Virus record (IMG/VR): IMGVR_UViG_3300006947_002434
Location: 1 to 57,172 of that record
Reading direction: 5' to 3' (one strand)
DNA from: a virus
DNA length: 57,172 bases
The position numbers and the translations under genes were made by a program. The notes below the pieces were generated by a model. The model had not been told where the DNA came from. It did no database searches and worked only from the letters and a program-made list of their open reading frames with translations. This document shows, piece by piece, positions 8,000-14,700 of the stretch (its first letter is position 1; each line of letters opens with the position of its first letter).

Positions 8000-8190
8000 A
8001 CTCTTTTTTTTATTGATAATAAGTCTAAAGCGTTTAATGAATCCGAAAAGTCTACTCCGGCGATGATATTATCGGATGGAGTAGGTGGATGTAATAGAGA
8101 CCAAATATCTTCTACGAAGTATTCGTCAACGTGACCTTGTTCTAAAAGAGTTTGTAATTTAGATTTAATTTTCTTGAATGAATTGCTCAT
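7996..8190 (-). CDS. Small hypothetical protein (64 aa)
   Basis: First gene after the promoter at 8219..8249, with an AAAAAAAAGGTTATG-type leader. Helical N-terminus (SFKKIKSKLQTLLEQG). No family recognised. Confidence 0.55.
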   Translation of the reverse strand: MSNSFKKIKSKLQTLLEQGHVDEYFVEDIWSLLHPPTPSDNIIAGVDFSDSLNALDLLSIKKRV

Positions 8191-8218
8191 AACCTTTTTT
8201 TTAATTAACTATTATACC

Positions 8219-8249
8219 TAAATATAAGAAGAAAAATGTTCATAAGCAA
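8219..8249 (-). promoter_or_regulatory. Promoter AGTTG-N20-TATATTTA
   Basis: TTG at 8249-8247, 20-nt spacer, TATATTTA at 8226-8219, continuing GGTATAATAG. It lies back-to-back with the upstream region of the plus-strand gene at 8391. Confidence 0.8.
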
Positions 8250-8282
8250 CTATCTCCCATGTTATTTTTAGACTATTTCTAA

Positions 8283-8291
8283 CTATTTATA
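8283..8291 (+). promoter_or_regulatory. CTATTTATA box upstream of the lone plus-strand gene
   Basis: CTATTTATA reads in the sense direction about 100 nt before the plus-strand ATG. The same sense-oriented box precedes several minus-strand genes (see 16970). No AGTTG-N20 promoter is seen for this gene, so this is the best candidate, but its long distance from the start weakens it. Confidence 0.3.
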
Positions 8292-8390
8292 ATACACAGC
8301 GACACCTCCGATAGACCTCGCTATTCTATCACACAGTTTCCCTTAACCTCGATCGGTAGTTATACTTAACTAACATTTAAATTTTATTTT

Positions 8391-8627
8391 ATGGATTTTA
8401 TTAAGAAGGTTGGCTCTTGGGCCAATGCATTAACTGAAATAGGTATCTCTATTGTTGCTCTTGGAGTAGTTTTAGAAGTCCTTTTCAAAGGAGCAACAAT
8501 TCCTTTCTGGCCTGATGTATCTGTAGTAGCTAATATTATGGATATCCTTGGATCATTAAGTAACGAAGGCCTATTAGGCTTAGTTGGAGCATTCATGCTT
8601 TACCACATCCTTAAGAACAAAGGGTAG
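8391..8627 (+). CDS. Small hydrophobic membrane protein, only plus-strand gene
   Basis: 78 aa with two hydrophobic stretches: about 12-32 (ALTEIGISIVALGVVLEVLF) and about 57-73 (EGLLGLVGAFMLYHILK). The start follows an A/T-rich leader. The gene is a self-contained unit ending in a strong terminator at 8645..8675, against the direction of every neighbour. The composition resembles small hydrophobic proteins known from marine T4-like phages (possible virion or holin-like protein), but I cannot assign it. The antisense frame over the same region looks like a shadow. Confidence 0.75.
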   Translation: MDFIKKVGSWANALTEIGISIVALGVVLEVLFKGATIPFWPDVSVVANIMDILGSLSNEGLLGLVGAFMLYHILKNKG

Positions 8628-8644
8628 TGTTTTTAATAGTAACT

Positions 8645-8675
8645 AAAGAGAGGCCTTAATGGGCCTCTTTTTTTA
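8645..8675 (+). terminator. Intrinsic terminator (mainly plus strand)
   Basis: GAGGCC (8650-8655), a 6-nt loop and GGCCTC (8662-8667) form a hairpin, extended by A/T pairs and followed by seven T on the plus strand. It ends the plus-strand gene. The A-rich 5' side also allows weaker termination of the minus-strand operon that ends at 8673. Confidence 0.85.
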
Positions 8676-9404
8676 TCCAAATATCTCAACTCTAATATCT
8701 TCTTTCATCTTATACCCATTAGTGTCCAACCAGTATCTAGCTTCTTCTATCATTATATTCCAGCCACATAGGTAAAATAAAGGCTTATCTTCTCTTCCTT
8801 CTATGAGTTTTAAGTAGACATCATGAACATATCCATGATCGTATCCATCTACTTCTTCTCTAGATAATACTGGTAAGTATTCAAAATTAGCATTGTCTTT
8901 CTCTAATTGTCTGAGTTCTTCATAATATAAAGTATCTTCTTTTACTCTAGTGCCAAAGATAAGTTTAATCTTCTTAGTCTTTATATTGTTCTTAGTTATC
9001 CAATTGATCATTGACCTAAAAGGGCTAATACCTGATCCAGTACATACAAAGTATATGTCTCTATCTATCTTTTCCGGAAGAGTAAATACTCCCATCGGTC
9101 CTCTATACTCTACTTCATCTCCTATCTTAGCTTTGTTGAAAAGATAATCGCACATCCTTCCTCCTTCTAAGTTAGTAATAATAAGTTCAAAAGTATTAGA
9201 ACCGTCAGGCCATGAAGCTATAGAATAACTTCTTGTAAATTGAGTCATTGCTCCTGGTTCTCTAATTGTAAGGGTGATTAGTTGTCCTGGTGTGTATTTA
9301 ATCTCATCGTATAGTGGTGATTCAAATATAAATCTCCATTGGTTATGAGTCTCTTTAATAATGTCTGTTAGTAATCCTAATTCATTCATTTTTAAATACT
9401 TCAT
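8673..9404 (-). CDS. Ferredoxin-NADP(+) reductase family flavoprotein
   Basis: 243 aa. The FAD-binding domain has RSYSIAS (FAD isoalloxazine/phosphate motif) and GGRMCDYL. The NAD(P)-binding domain has CTGSGISPFRSM and LFYLCGW. The length fits FNR-type reductases without a fused [2Fe-2S] domain. It would transfer electrons from NAD(P)H to a ferredoxin or flavodoxin; no such partner is in the window. A link to the Fe(II) oxygenases or to nucleotide reduction is conceivable but unproven. It overlaps the upstream membrane-protein gene by 23 nt. Confidence 0.88.
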   Translation of the reverse strand: MKYLKMNELGLLTDIIKETHNQWRFIFESPLYDEIKYTPGQLITLTIREPGAMTQFTRSYSIASWPDGSNTFELIITNLEGGRMCDYLFNKAKIGDEVEYRGPMGVFTLPEKIDRDIYFVCTGSGISPFRSMINWITKNNIKTKKIKLIFGTRVKEDTLYYEELRQLEKDNANFEYLPVLSREEVDGYDHGYVHDVYLKLIEGREDKPLFYLCGWNIMIEEARYWLDTNGYKMKEDIRVEIFG

Positions 9405-9579
9405 TTATCCAAGTTATTATAAAAGTAATGAAAGCTGTTGGCCACATTACGAGTTGGTATAATCTTTCAAAATTATTCCAAGGACCTCCTATTTTATGTT
9501 TGGTTGTAAAGTATTCTATCCATCCTGACCATATTATTCCAAGTAGGAAATAAAGAGAAAAGTACTGAATTATTGTCAT
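9382..9579 (-). CDS. Small membrane protein (65 aa)
   Basis: Two hydrophobic segments (about 5-20 and 44-58) around a loop with KHKIGGPWNNFERLYQ. It overlaps the flavoreductase start and could be its membrane partner, although only the context suggests that. It lies one base from the 52-aa gene at 9581. Confidence 0.6.
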   Translation of the reverse strand: MTIIQYFSLYFLLGIIWSGWIEYFTTKHKIGGPWNNFERLYQLVMWPTAFITFIITWINEVFKNE

Positions 9580-9580
9580 T

Positions 9581-9739
9581 TTATCTAGGTTTTGGTACTA
9601 ATCTAAAAGTACAACCTGGTTTGCCGTTAATTATTGGCATTCCGAACTCATCATAATCGATTGATTTTACTTTAACTCTTTTATTTTTAAATCGACCTAC
9701 CATAACAGTATCCCCGATTTTAACATTTATCTTAATCAT
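9581..9739 (-). CDS. Small SH3-like hypothetical protein (52 aa)
   Basis: The frame starts MIKINVKIGDTVMVGRFKNK and ends FRLVPKPR. The GD(T/K)V(M)V(G)RFKN(K)..VK pattern is that of short KOW/SH3-like phage proteins. ATGA overlap with the methyltransferase-like gene fixes the start. Confidence 0.65.
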   Translation of the reverse strand: MIKINVKIGDTVMVGRFKNKRVKVKSIDYDEFGMPIINGKPGCTFRLVPKPR

Positions 9740-10359
9740 TGTCTAAAATTTTTATTTACTCTCCACACCCACCTGTCTTTGTCTTCTCCTATAAAAAGCT
9801 GATCGTCATAGTTATCATTAGTTTCTAATAAAGATCTGTAAAACTGTTTTGTGCGTTTTCTGCCATCAATCCAGTATGCTGGTCTTACTTTAAACTTCTC
9901 TACAATATCATATAAGTTTAAAGTTGTATCTACTCCTAATTTATTAACGTTAGGACCGTCTAATAAAACAAAGTCTGTCTTTTCATACCCGTCATAATCA
10001 TGAATGTACCTACACCCTTTCTTTCCGTTAACTTCTTCAAAGCCTAAATCAACTAAGTGTACTCTATTGTTTATGTCAACTCCTCCTACCTTAAGTTTAT
10101 TATACCAGTGCTCACAGTCCTCAAATGAAATAAATTCTGCTCCATAATCTAATTTAGTAATTAATTTGTCGATAAGGTATGTACTAATACCACTACCGTA
10201 TTCTACAATAAATTTAGGTTTGAAAAGTTCAATATATTCTAAAAAACCACTGTAGTCGTATTGATCTGTACCGACTATATAGGATAGTTCAAGATTAGAT
10301 TCAGTCCATCTTTCGATACATTGTTTATTTAGGTCTGATATTATTTTTTCGTAATTCAT
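9736..10359 (-). CDS. Class I methyltransferase-like protein
   Basis: 207 aa. IVEYGSGISTYLID is a motif I-like glycine loop (E..G.G), ISFEDCEHWY fits motif II, and DFVLLDGP resembles motif IV. This pattern is common to small SAM-dependent methyltransferases near sugar-biosynthesis genes. The substrate is unknown, and loss of activity cannot be excluded because the glycine loop is imperfect. Overlaps of 4 nt on both sides. Confidence 0.65.
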   Translation of the reverse strand: MNYEKIISDLNKQCIERWTESNLELSYIVGTDQYDYSGFLEYIELFKPKFIVEYGSGISTYLIDKLITKLDYGAEFISFEDCEHWYNKLKVGGVDINNRVHLVDLGFEEVNGKKGCRYIHDYDGYEKTDFVLLDGPNVNKLGVDTTLNLYDIVEKFKVRPAYWIDGRKRTKQFYRSLLETNDNYDDQLFIGEDKDRWVWRVNKNFRQ

Positions 10360-11192
10360 AATAATTTAGTGTAGTTAGTTAAGTTGATATCCTTATGATA
10401 TCTCTGTATATGGTTCTGTTCTAGTAGGATAGGATCAGTTTGTATACCCCATAACTCTTTTTTTTCTAAGTTAATATAGAACCTATACGTAAACTTGTTA
10501 TCAAATAGAGCAGGAGGCATTTGAAAGCACCATTCAGTCTTTGGACCTTTCCCACCCTCAGGAACTTGTATAAAAATAGACATTTGTTCTTTCTTAGCTA
10601 AATGTGCTGCAAACAATGAATGTGCAGAACCTAAGAAGAAGTTATAAGGTCTGTCTATTAGTGGAGCTCCTAACTGTCCATACTTTTTAAAAGACCAGTA
10701 TTGTTGAAGGTAAAATTGATCGTTCCAAGCTTTTACTTTAAATTGCTCATTTTCATACTCTGGATGAGTTTTAGGTAATGTATCTTGGATAGTTTCCGGG
10801 TATTTCTTGTTGTATTCTTGTATTTTATCAAATAGCTTTTGGTTTGTCCATTCTTCTTGATCTAATTCTTTAATAGCTTCTTTAATAGCTTCATAATTAA
10901 AATAACCATGAGGTGTTCCTCTAATATTCTCTATAAAAAAACTAATAGGAAAGTTTAAATATACTAAGTCAGAACTTAAAGGAGTATTCCTAACCTGAGA
11001 TTGCATTTGGTAATTTATCTTAGGTTCGTTTTTATTACTTAAAACGTATGTTTCTCTATTATTCTTTGGATTAATATCGATATGTACATTATCAAATAGA
11101 GATGTAATATGTTTCATACATTCATACTCTACTAGTACGTATTTACTAGCTCTTACTCTGTCAAAATTAATATTGAAAAATTTGTCTATCAT
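10356..11192 (-). CDS. Hypothetical protein (278 aa)
   Basis: Not recognised. A mid-region helix (about 95-135) is followed by a GSAHSLFAAHLAKKE segment (about 188-202) that faintly recalls ParB-like nuclease folds. The C-terminus is rich in aromatic strands. No signal or membrane segment. It is part of a coupled run between a methyltransferase-like gene and a 51-aa coiled-coil gene. Confidence 0.6.
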   Translation of the reverse strand: MIDKFFNINFDRVRASKYVLVEYECMKHITSLFDNVHIDINPKNNRETYVLSNKNEPKINYQMQSQVRNTPLSSDLVYLNFPISFFIENIRGTPHGYFNYEAIKEAIKELDQEEWTNQKLFDKIQEYNKKYPETIQDTLPKTHPEYENEQFKVKAWNDQFYLQQYWSFKKYGQLGAPLIDRPYNFFLGSAHSLFAAHLAKKEQMSIFIQVPEGGKGPKTEWCFQMPPALFDNKFTYRFYINLEKKELWGIQTDPILLEQNHIQRYHKDINLTNYTKLL

Positions 11193-11344
11193 TCTTTTAA
11201 TCTATTCTCAACTTCTTGAAGTTCTTGTTGAAGTTTCTGAATCTCTAATTTACTATCTTTAGTTTTATCGTACTTTAATTCGATAATTTTATTAATAATT
11301 TCATCAAATCTTCTTTCATCTAGGTACTCTTCAAATGTATTCAT
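11189..11344 (-). CDS. Small coiled-coil protein (51 aa)
   Basis: The frame starts MNTFEEYLDERRFDEIINKI and ends EVENRLKE. It is strongly heptad-like and charged from about residue 20 on. It overlaps the 278-aa gene by ATGA and starts one base after the cupin gene's stop. Confidence 0.6.
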   Translation of the reverse strand: MNTFEEYLDERRFDEIINKIIELKYDKTKDSKLEIQKLQQELQEVENRLKE

Positions 11345-11345
11345 T

Positions 11346-11828
11346 TTAATTTCGGTTATAGTCGTCTTCTATTCTAGTTATATCATCTTCATCGAAAGAA
11401 CTACCTGTTTGTATTTCAATAAATATTAATTCGTTATCAAAGCTTGGATTTGTAACTCTATGCTGTTGTTCTTTCTTAATACTGACAGTTTCTCCATAGG
11501 ATTTCCATATCTCTTTGTTATTTATTTCTATCTTAGCTTCACCTTTAACTATCATCCATAGTTCATCTCTATATTGATGGTACTGAGAGGATAATCTCTT
11601 CTGAGGATTGACTGTTATTTGTTTAACTTTACAATTATTATCATCTAAAAGAATTCGATAGTTACCCCATGGTTTATTTTTTGATTGACCACAGTTACCA
11701 CATTCAATTCTATAACCTCCGTTTGATGCTCCGCAGCCACAAGTCCATACACTGTCTACTGATCTTAACTTGTTTTCCAAAATGCTTGAATTGTTATTAG
11801 TACAAAACATAGAGCTAAACTTACCCAT
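11346..11828 (-). CDS. Zinc-ribbon + mannose-6-phosphate-isomerase-type cupin fusion
   Basis: 160 aa. The N-terminal RanBP2-like zinc ribbon has C30-G-C32 and C43-G-N-C46. A cupin of the MannoseP_isomer (type II) family follows: WGNYRILL, ITVNPQKRLSSQYH (H84), DELWMIVKGEAKI, H123. The isolated cupin usually isomerises mannose-6-phosphate/fructose-6-phosphate as the C-terminal part of GMP-type enzymes. Here it is not fused to a nucleotidyltransferase but to a zinc finger. Its first 64 nt overlap the membrane-protein gene, so a slightly later start is possible. Confidence 0.8.
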   Translation of the reverse strand: MGKFSSMFCTNNNSSILENKLRSVDSVWTCGCGASNGGYRIECGNCGQSKNKPWGNYRILLDDNNCKVKQITVNPQKRLSSQYHQYRDELWMIVKGEAKIEINNKEIWKSYGETVSIKKEQQHRVTNPSFDNELIFIEIQTGSSFDEDDITRIEDDYNRN

Positions 11829-12127
11829 GTCTTTAATGTTATTGATTCACTAAAATAATAATTAACAAAAATAGCATATTGAGATATACCTAGGGCAAAT
11901 CCTACAAATCTAGCTGGCCATAACAGGCCTCCCATTGCATCTACTGTAAACTTAGTACCCCATATAAAAAAGAATGATATAATAAATCCTGCTAAGGCTA
12001 CTAACCATTCGTTTTCCCTAAATGATTTCCATAAAAACTGACCATTAAGTTGATACCAGACCATAATATGACCAGTTAAAAAACAAGCCATTCCTAACAA
12101 AAGACCTTTGTAACTTGTTACTATCAT
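11765..12127 (-). CDS. Four-helix membrane protein (120 aa)
   Basis: Hydrophobic segments at about 6-24, 40-56, 66-88 and 98-116. No signal peptide, no family recognised. The 3' end overlaps the cupin gene by 64 nt. It follows the 64-aa gene directly, with no gap. Function unknown; not obviously a holin. Confidence 0.6.
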   Translation of the reverse strand: MIVTSYKGLLLGMACFLTGHIMVWYQLNGQFLWKSFRENEWLVALAGFIISFFFIWGTKFTVDAMGGLLWPARFVGFALGISQYAIFVNYYFSESITLKTWVSLALCFVLITIQAFWKTS

Positions 12128-12322
12128 TTAGTTATATATTACCCAACGTTCTGTCTGATTACTATTAAGTAAATTGTGTTTTATGCTTCTTCCTTGAGGT
12201 CTTTTGGATACTCTTTCGAAAACATATCCTCCTAGGTTAATATGAAAACCATCTACTACAGTTTCTGCTATTCGGTATGTCATCTTTGCCTTAGGCACAT
12301 AAAATATATTGTCTAATTTCAT
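12128..12322 (-). CDS. Small basic hypothetical protein (64 aa)
   Basis: First gene after the promoter at 12340..12370. It is basic, beta-rich in its first half (MKLDNIFYVPKAKMTYRIAE) and unrecognised. Confidence 0.55.
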   Translation of the reverse strand: MKLDNIFYVPKAKMTYRIAETVVDGFHINLGGYVFERVSKRPQGRSIKHNLLNSNQTERWVIYN

Positions 12323-12339
12323 AACTTATTGTCTTTATT

Positions 12340-12370
12340 ATAATATAAGGAATTTCTTGCAGGATTCCAA
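12340..12370 (-). promoter_or_regulatory. Promoter AGTTG-N20-TATATTAT
   Basis: TTG at 12370-12368, 20-nt spacer, TATATTAT at 12347-12340. It sits immediately after the stop of the SET-domain gene and 17 nt before the ATG at 12322. Confidence 0.8.
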
Positions 12371-12371
12371 C

Positions 12372-12809
12372 TTAAATCATCTTAATTTGTGAGCTTAGGG
12401 TATAATTACCTGTTAACTCCTGATTCTTTCTTATATTCTTTAATGCTATTCCTGTTTCGCTATCTACGTTACCTTGTTCGAAGGCTGTGTTCAGCAATGC
12501 TAGTGGTTCACTAAATAGAAAGTTAGTATCTTTAACTAATCTAAATTTAACTAGAGCATATGAAGTGGAAAGATCATTAACGTATGAACGTAATATATAA
12601 GCCCCTACTTCTTTGGGTAGCTTGGTAAACTGTATTACTGATAATGAATACCAGTCTGTATCTCCTTCCCATACTGGGAATACATTTTCATCTTTTTTTA
12701 TATCTACTAATGCAAATAATCCTATACCTCTTATCGTGCTCTTACGTAAATAGCTTTTGACGGATGTGTTAAGAAAGTTAAATGGCGACATATGGTGTTT
12801 TTTTAACAA
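12372..12809 (-). CDS. SET-domain protein (putative lysine methyltransferase)
   Basis: 145 aa, the size of minimal viral SET proteins. RGIGLFALVDIKKDENV (about 28-44) is the N-terminal SET signature (RGxGxFA...I..GE.V). ALLNTAFEQGN (about 103-113) corresponds to the NHxxxxN region, with the usual histidine replaced. ELTGNY (about 130-135) matches the catalytic ELxxxY. SET enzymes transfer methyl groups from SAM to protein lysines. It overlaps the methyltransferase gene upstream by 32 nt; starts at residue 1 or 7 are both possible. Confidence 0.75.
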   Translation of the reverse strand: MLKKHHMSPFNFLNTSVKSYLRKSTIRGIGLFALVDIKKDENVFPVWEGDTDWYSLSVIQFTKLPKEVGAYILRSYVNDLSTSYALVKFRLVKDTNFLFSEPLALLNTAFEQGNVDSETGIALKNIRKNQELTGNYTLSSQIKMI

Positions 12810-13368
12810 AATTACCTTTTCTAAAATAAGACCAATGTACTGTGTGACCTTGTTCTATCTTTTTAGGATAGTTTTCTCTATGTGTTGAATTTATAGTGAA
12901 ATAATGAGAATTTAGCTCTTTTACATCTCTTATAAGGAAGTAACTAAACACAGAAAGAACACAGTTTGGAGCTGCAATTAATTTTGCATACTCTTCGAAC
13001 TTTTCATAATTAGGATCATCGTACGTATCCATAAAAATTCCATCAAACTTTTCAGCTATGTGTGGAATTATATCAATCCAATCTCCATATAGTATATTAA
13101 CATTTTCCTTACCTTTAGCCCACTTCAGAGCTTTTAAATAGATTTGGTAGTTACATTCTATACAGGTATAGTTCTGTGTCTTACTGTATATAGCATTAGC
13201 GCTATAGCCTAAGCCAAATCCTACATCTAATATTCTACCGTTATCTTGAGTTACTATAGATGAATAGAACTCCATAAGTTCTTTGGAGACTACATCCATT
13301 ACTATCTTTTCCTGATCACTAGTGTACTGTATTCTAGTATCAGAAATTATAACCTTTTTGTCCATCAT
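12778..13368 (-). CDS. Class I SAM methyltransferase, guanidinoacetate/PRMT-like
   Basis: 196 aa. Motif I ILDVGFGLGYSANAIY (about 45-60), acidic motif II in TCIECN and motif IV IFMDTYDD (about 111-118). The aromatic/acidic MDTYDD motif and HTVHWSYFRKGNF end resemble the guanidinoacetate/arginine N-methyltransferase group. A small-molecule or protein substrate is possible. The protein precedes the SET protein in a two-gene unit. Confidence 0.8.
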   Translation of the reverse strand: MMDKKVIISDTRIQYTSDQEKIVMDVVSKELMEFYSSIVTQDNGRILDVGFGLGYSANAIYSKTQNYTCIECNYQIYLKALKWAKGKENVNILYGDWIDIIPHIAEKFDGIFMDTYDDPNYEKFEEYAKLIAAPNCVLSVFSYFLIRDVKELNSHYFTINSTHRENYPKKIEQGHTVHWSYFRKGNFVKKTPYVAI

Positions 13369-13404
13369 ATCAGTTTTACTAATACTTAAATTATATTCTT
13401 TACC

Positions 13405-14025
13405 TTAGTCTAATAAATACCCATAAGGAGTTGAAAATATATCTAATCCTATTGGAAAGTTTTCTAACCTTAATGATACTGTCATTGCCGAATTAACGTA
13501 AGGATTGTAAAATTCTCCTTCTACTGTTAAACAGATTAGTCCCGAATGTGGACCTCCTAATTGACCTGCATCTAATACTTCAACTTTATTCCATATTACA
13601 TAATCATCTGGTCCTGGTATCTCTACTCCAGCATATTTATTGTCTGGGTTCTCCCAAGTATATGTTCCTACATCTAATAATTCACCATCATCGTTTGCAT
13701 CTGTATCTAGTACGTACATGGCAAAATGTTGACTTGTCAATCTTGGATCACCATCTTCTATTTGAACGTATAGTATGAAAATCTTTCTTAATTTACCATC
13801 TACCCATTTAGAGCCACCGAAGGTATTAATTAATGAGTATTTTTCATATGGATCAAACGACTCTCCGTTTAAACTAATTTCAAATAAAGGTACTAGTTCT
13901 TCTACAACTTCATCTTTACTACACGAAGTAAGGAGTATTGTTAAAATTATAAAAACCCAAAAATACTGTTCCCAATAAGTTTTATAACACATTTCTACTT
14001 TAAAGAAGTTATATATATCTTTCAT
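13405..14025 (-). CDS. Predicted surface lipoprotein with flavobacterial export signal
   Basis: 206 aa from the ATG at 14023-14025, placed 1 nt after the previous stop. A longer in-frame start would sit inside the upstream gene. After about 14 residues comes a hydrophobic helix (YFWVFIILTILLTSC) with lipobox LTSC. The mature N-terminus reads C-S-K-D-E-V-V-E-E, close to the lipoprotein export signal known from flavobacteria (K followed by two acidic residues). The rest is beta-rich with a Ca-site-like DTDANDDGE stretch. It may act on the host surface, for instance in exclusion, or as a late envelope protein. Confidence 0.75.
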   Translation of the reverse strand: MKDIYNFFKVEMCYKTYWEQYFWVFIILTILLTSCSKDEVVEELVPLFEISLNGESFDPYEKYSLINTFGGSKWVDGKLRKIFILYVQIEDGDPRLTSQHFAMYVLDTDANDDGELLDVGTYTWENPDNKYAGVEIPGPDDYVIWNKVEVLDAGQLGGPHSGLICLTVEGEFYNPYVNSAMTVSLRLENFPIGLDIFSTPYGYLLD

Positions 14026-14026
14026 A

Positions 14027-14512
14027 TTAATTTGCGTCTCTATTAAATCTTCCAAGACATACTCCACTTGCGAAGTAATTGTTGTTATCGTTAACGTCAT
14101 ATGTGCCTCCTCCAAAGTCGATATGAACTAACTCATGATCATCACATGTTGCGATTGCAGTTACTTCTATGTAAGTGCCTTCGTTAGTTAAAACTTTGTT
14201 ACCTACTACAAGCTGTGTACTGGTCGAATTAGTGATTGATGGATCGTGACAAGCCCATGTTCCACCTTCTACGTAAAAGATTTGATTAGTTGAACACTTT
14301 ACTCTTCTGTCTGCAAAGTCAACGTTAACCGTTGGCATTGTTTCTAAAGTAATTCCAGTGATTTCTCTTTCGGATATCGAATTACTATGTTCAAATGAAT
14401 GATATGCGATCCAGTTTTCTGCTACTAAATCTTCAGATTTTGTCTGACCATTATTTCCTACTGGAACGCCTCTTGTGACTTGGTAAATGTTATGTTGTTT
14501 TCCTACTGCCAT
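14027..14512 (-). CDS. Degenerate Hint-fold protein (161 aa)
   Basis: Residues about 61-154 align by eye with the first intact Hint module of the 751-aa protein (14701..16956). TVNVDFADRRVKC parallels VVQLSFSNNSEVTC, followed by a W after a Gly-rich turn, VVGNKVL parallels AIGDKCL, and DNNNYFASG parallels DNNNFFAGG. The catalytic features are gone: TxxH is replaced by S-T-N-Q, and the final H-N reads C-L-G. There is no N-terminal Cys block. It is thus probably a non-cleaving structural paralogue, not an active intein. Confidence 0.7.
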   Translation of the reverse strand: MAVGKQHNIYQVTRGVPVGNNGQTKSEDLVAENWIAYHSFEHSNSISEREITGITLETMPTVNVDFADRRVKCSTNQIFYVEGGTWACHDPSITNSTSTQLVVGNKVLTNEGTYIEVTAIATCDDHELVHIDFGGGTYDVNDNNNYFASGVCLGRFNRDAN

Positions 14513-14542
14513 AATAAATTATTTAATTTTGTTAATATGTAA

Positions 14543-14686
14543 CTAGCTATGTTTAGCTTTAAAGTAAGTTAAGAAATTGTTTACAGTCGTGTTGATTGTT
14601 GCTTTTTGAGCATCTGTAACTGCGTAGACAGTTCTACTGTTTACTTCTGTATTAGCTACTTTCTTAAAAAATGTTGGTTTACTCAT
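14543..14686 (-). CDS. Small protein between the two Hint genes (47 aa)
   Basis: The frame starts MSKPTFFKKVANTEVNSRTV and ends LTYFKAKHS. It lies between the 751-aa Hint protein gene and the degenerate Hint gene, 14 nt from the former. A CTATTTATA box ends 4 nt before its ATG. No family recognised. A minor virion or chaperone role is suggested by place only. Confidence 0.6.
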   Translation of the reverse strand: MSKPTFFKKVANTEVNSRTVYAVTDAQKATINTTVNNFLTYFKAKHS

Positions 14687-14690
14687 ATAC

Positions 14691-14699
14691 TATAAATAG
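14691..14699 (-). promoter_or_regulatory. CTATTTATA box
   Basis: Sense-oriented CTATTTATA, 4 nt before the ATG of the 47-aa gene. One of a recurring set (see 16970). Confidence 0.4.
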
Positions 14700-14700
14700 G

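Noticed and set aside
14026-14115. Longer N-terminus of the lipoprotein frame
   Set aside because: It would read 90 nt into the Hint-paralogue gene. The ATG at 14025 leads directly to a signal peptide.
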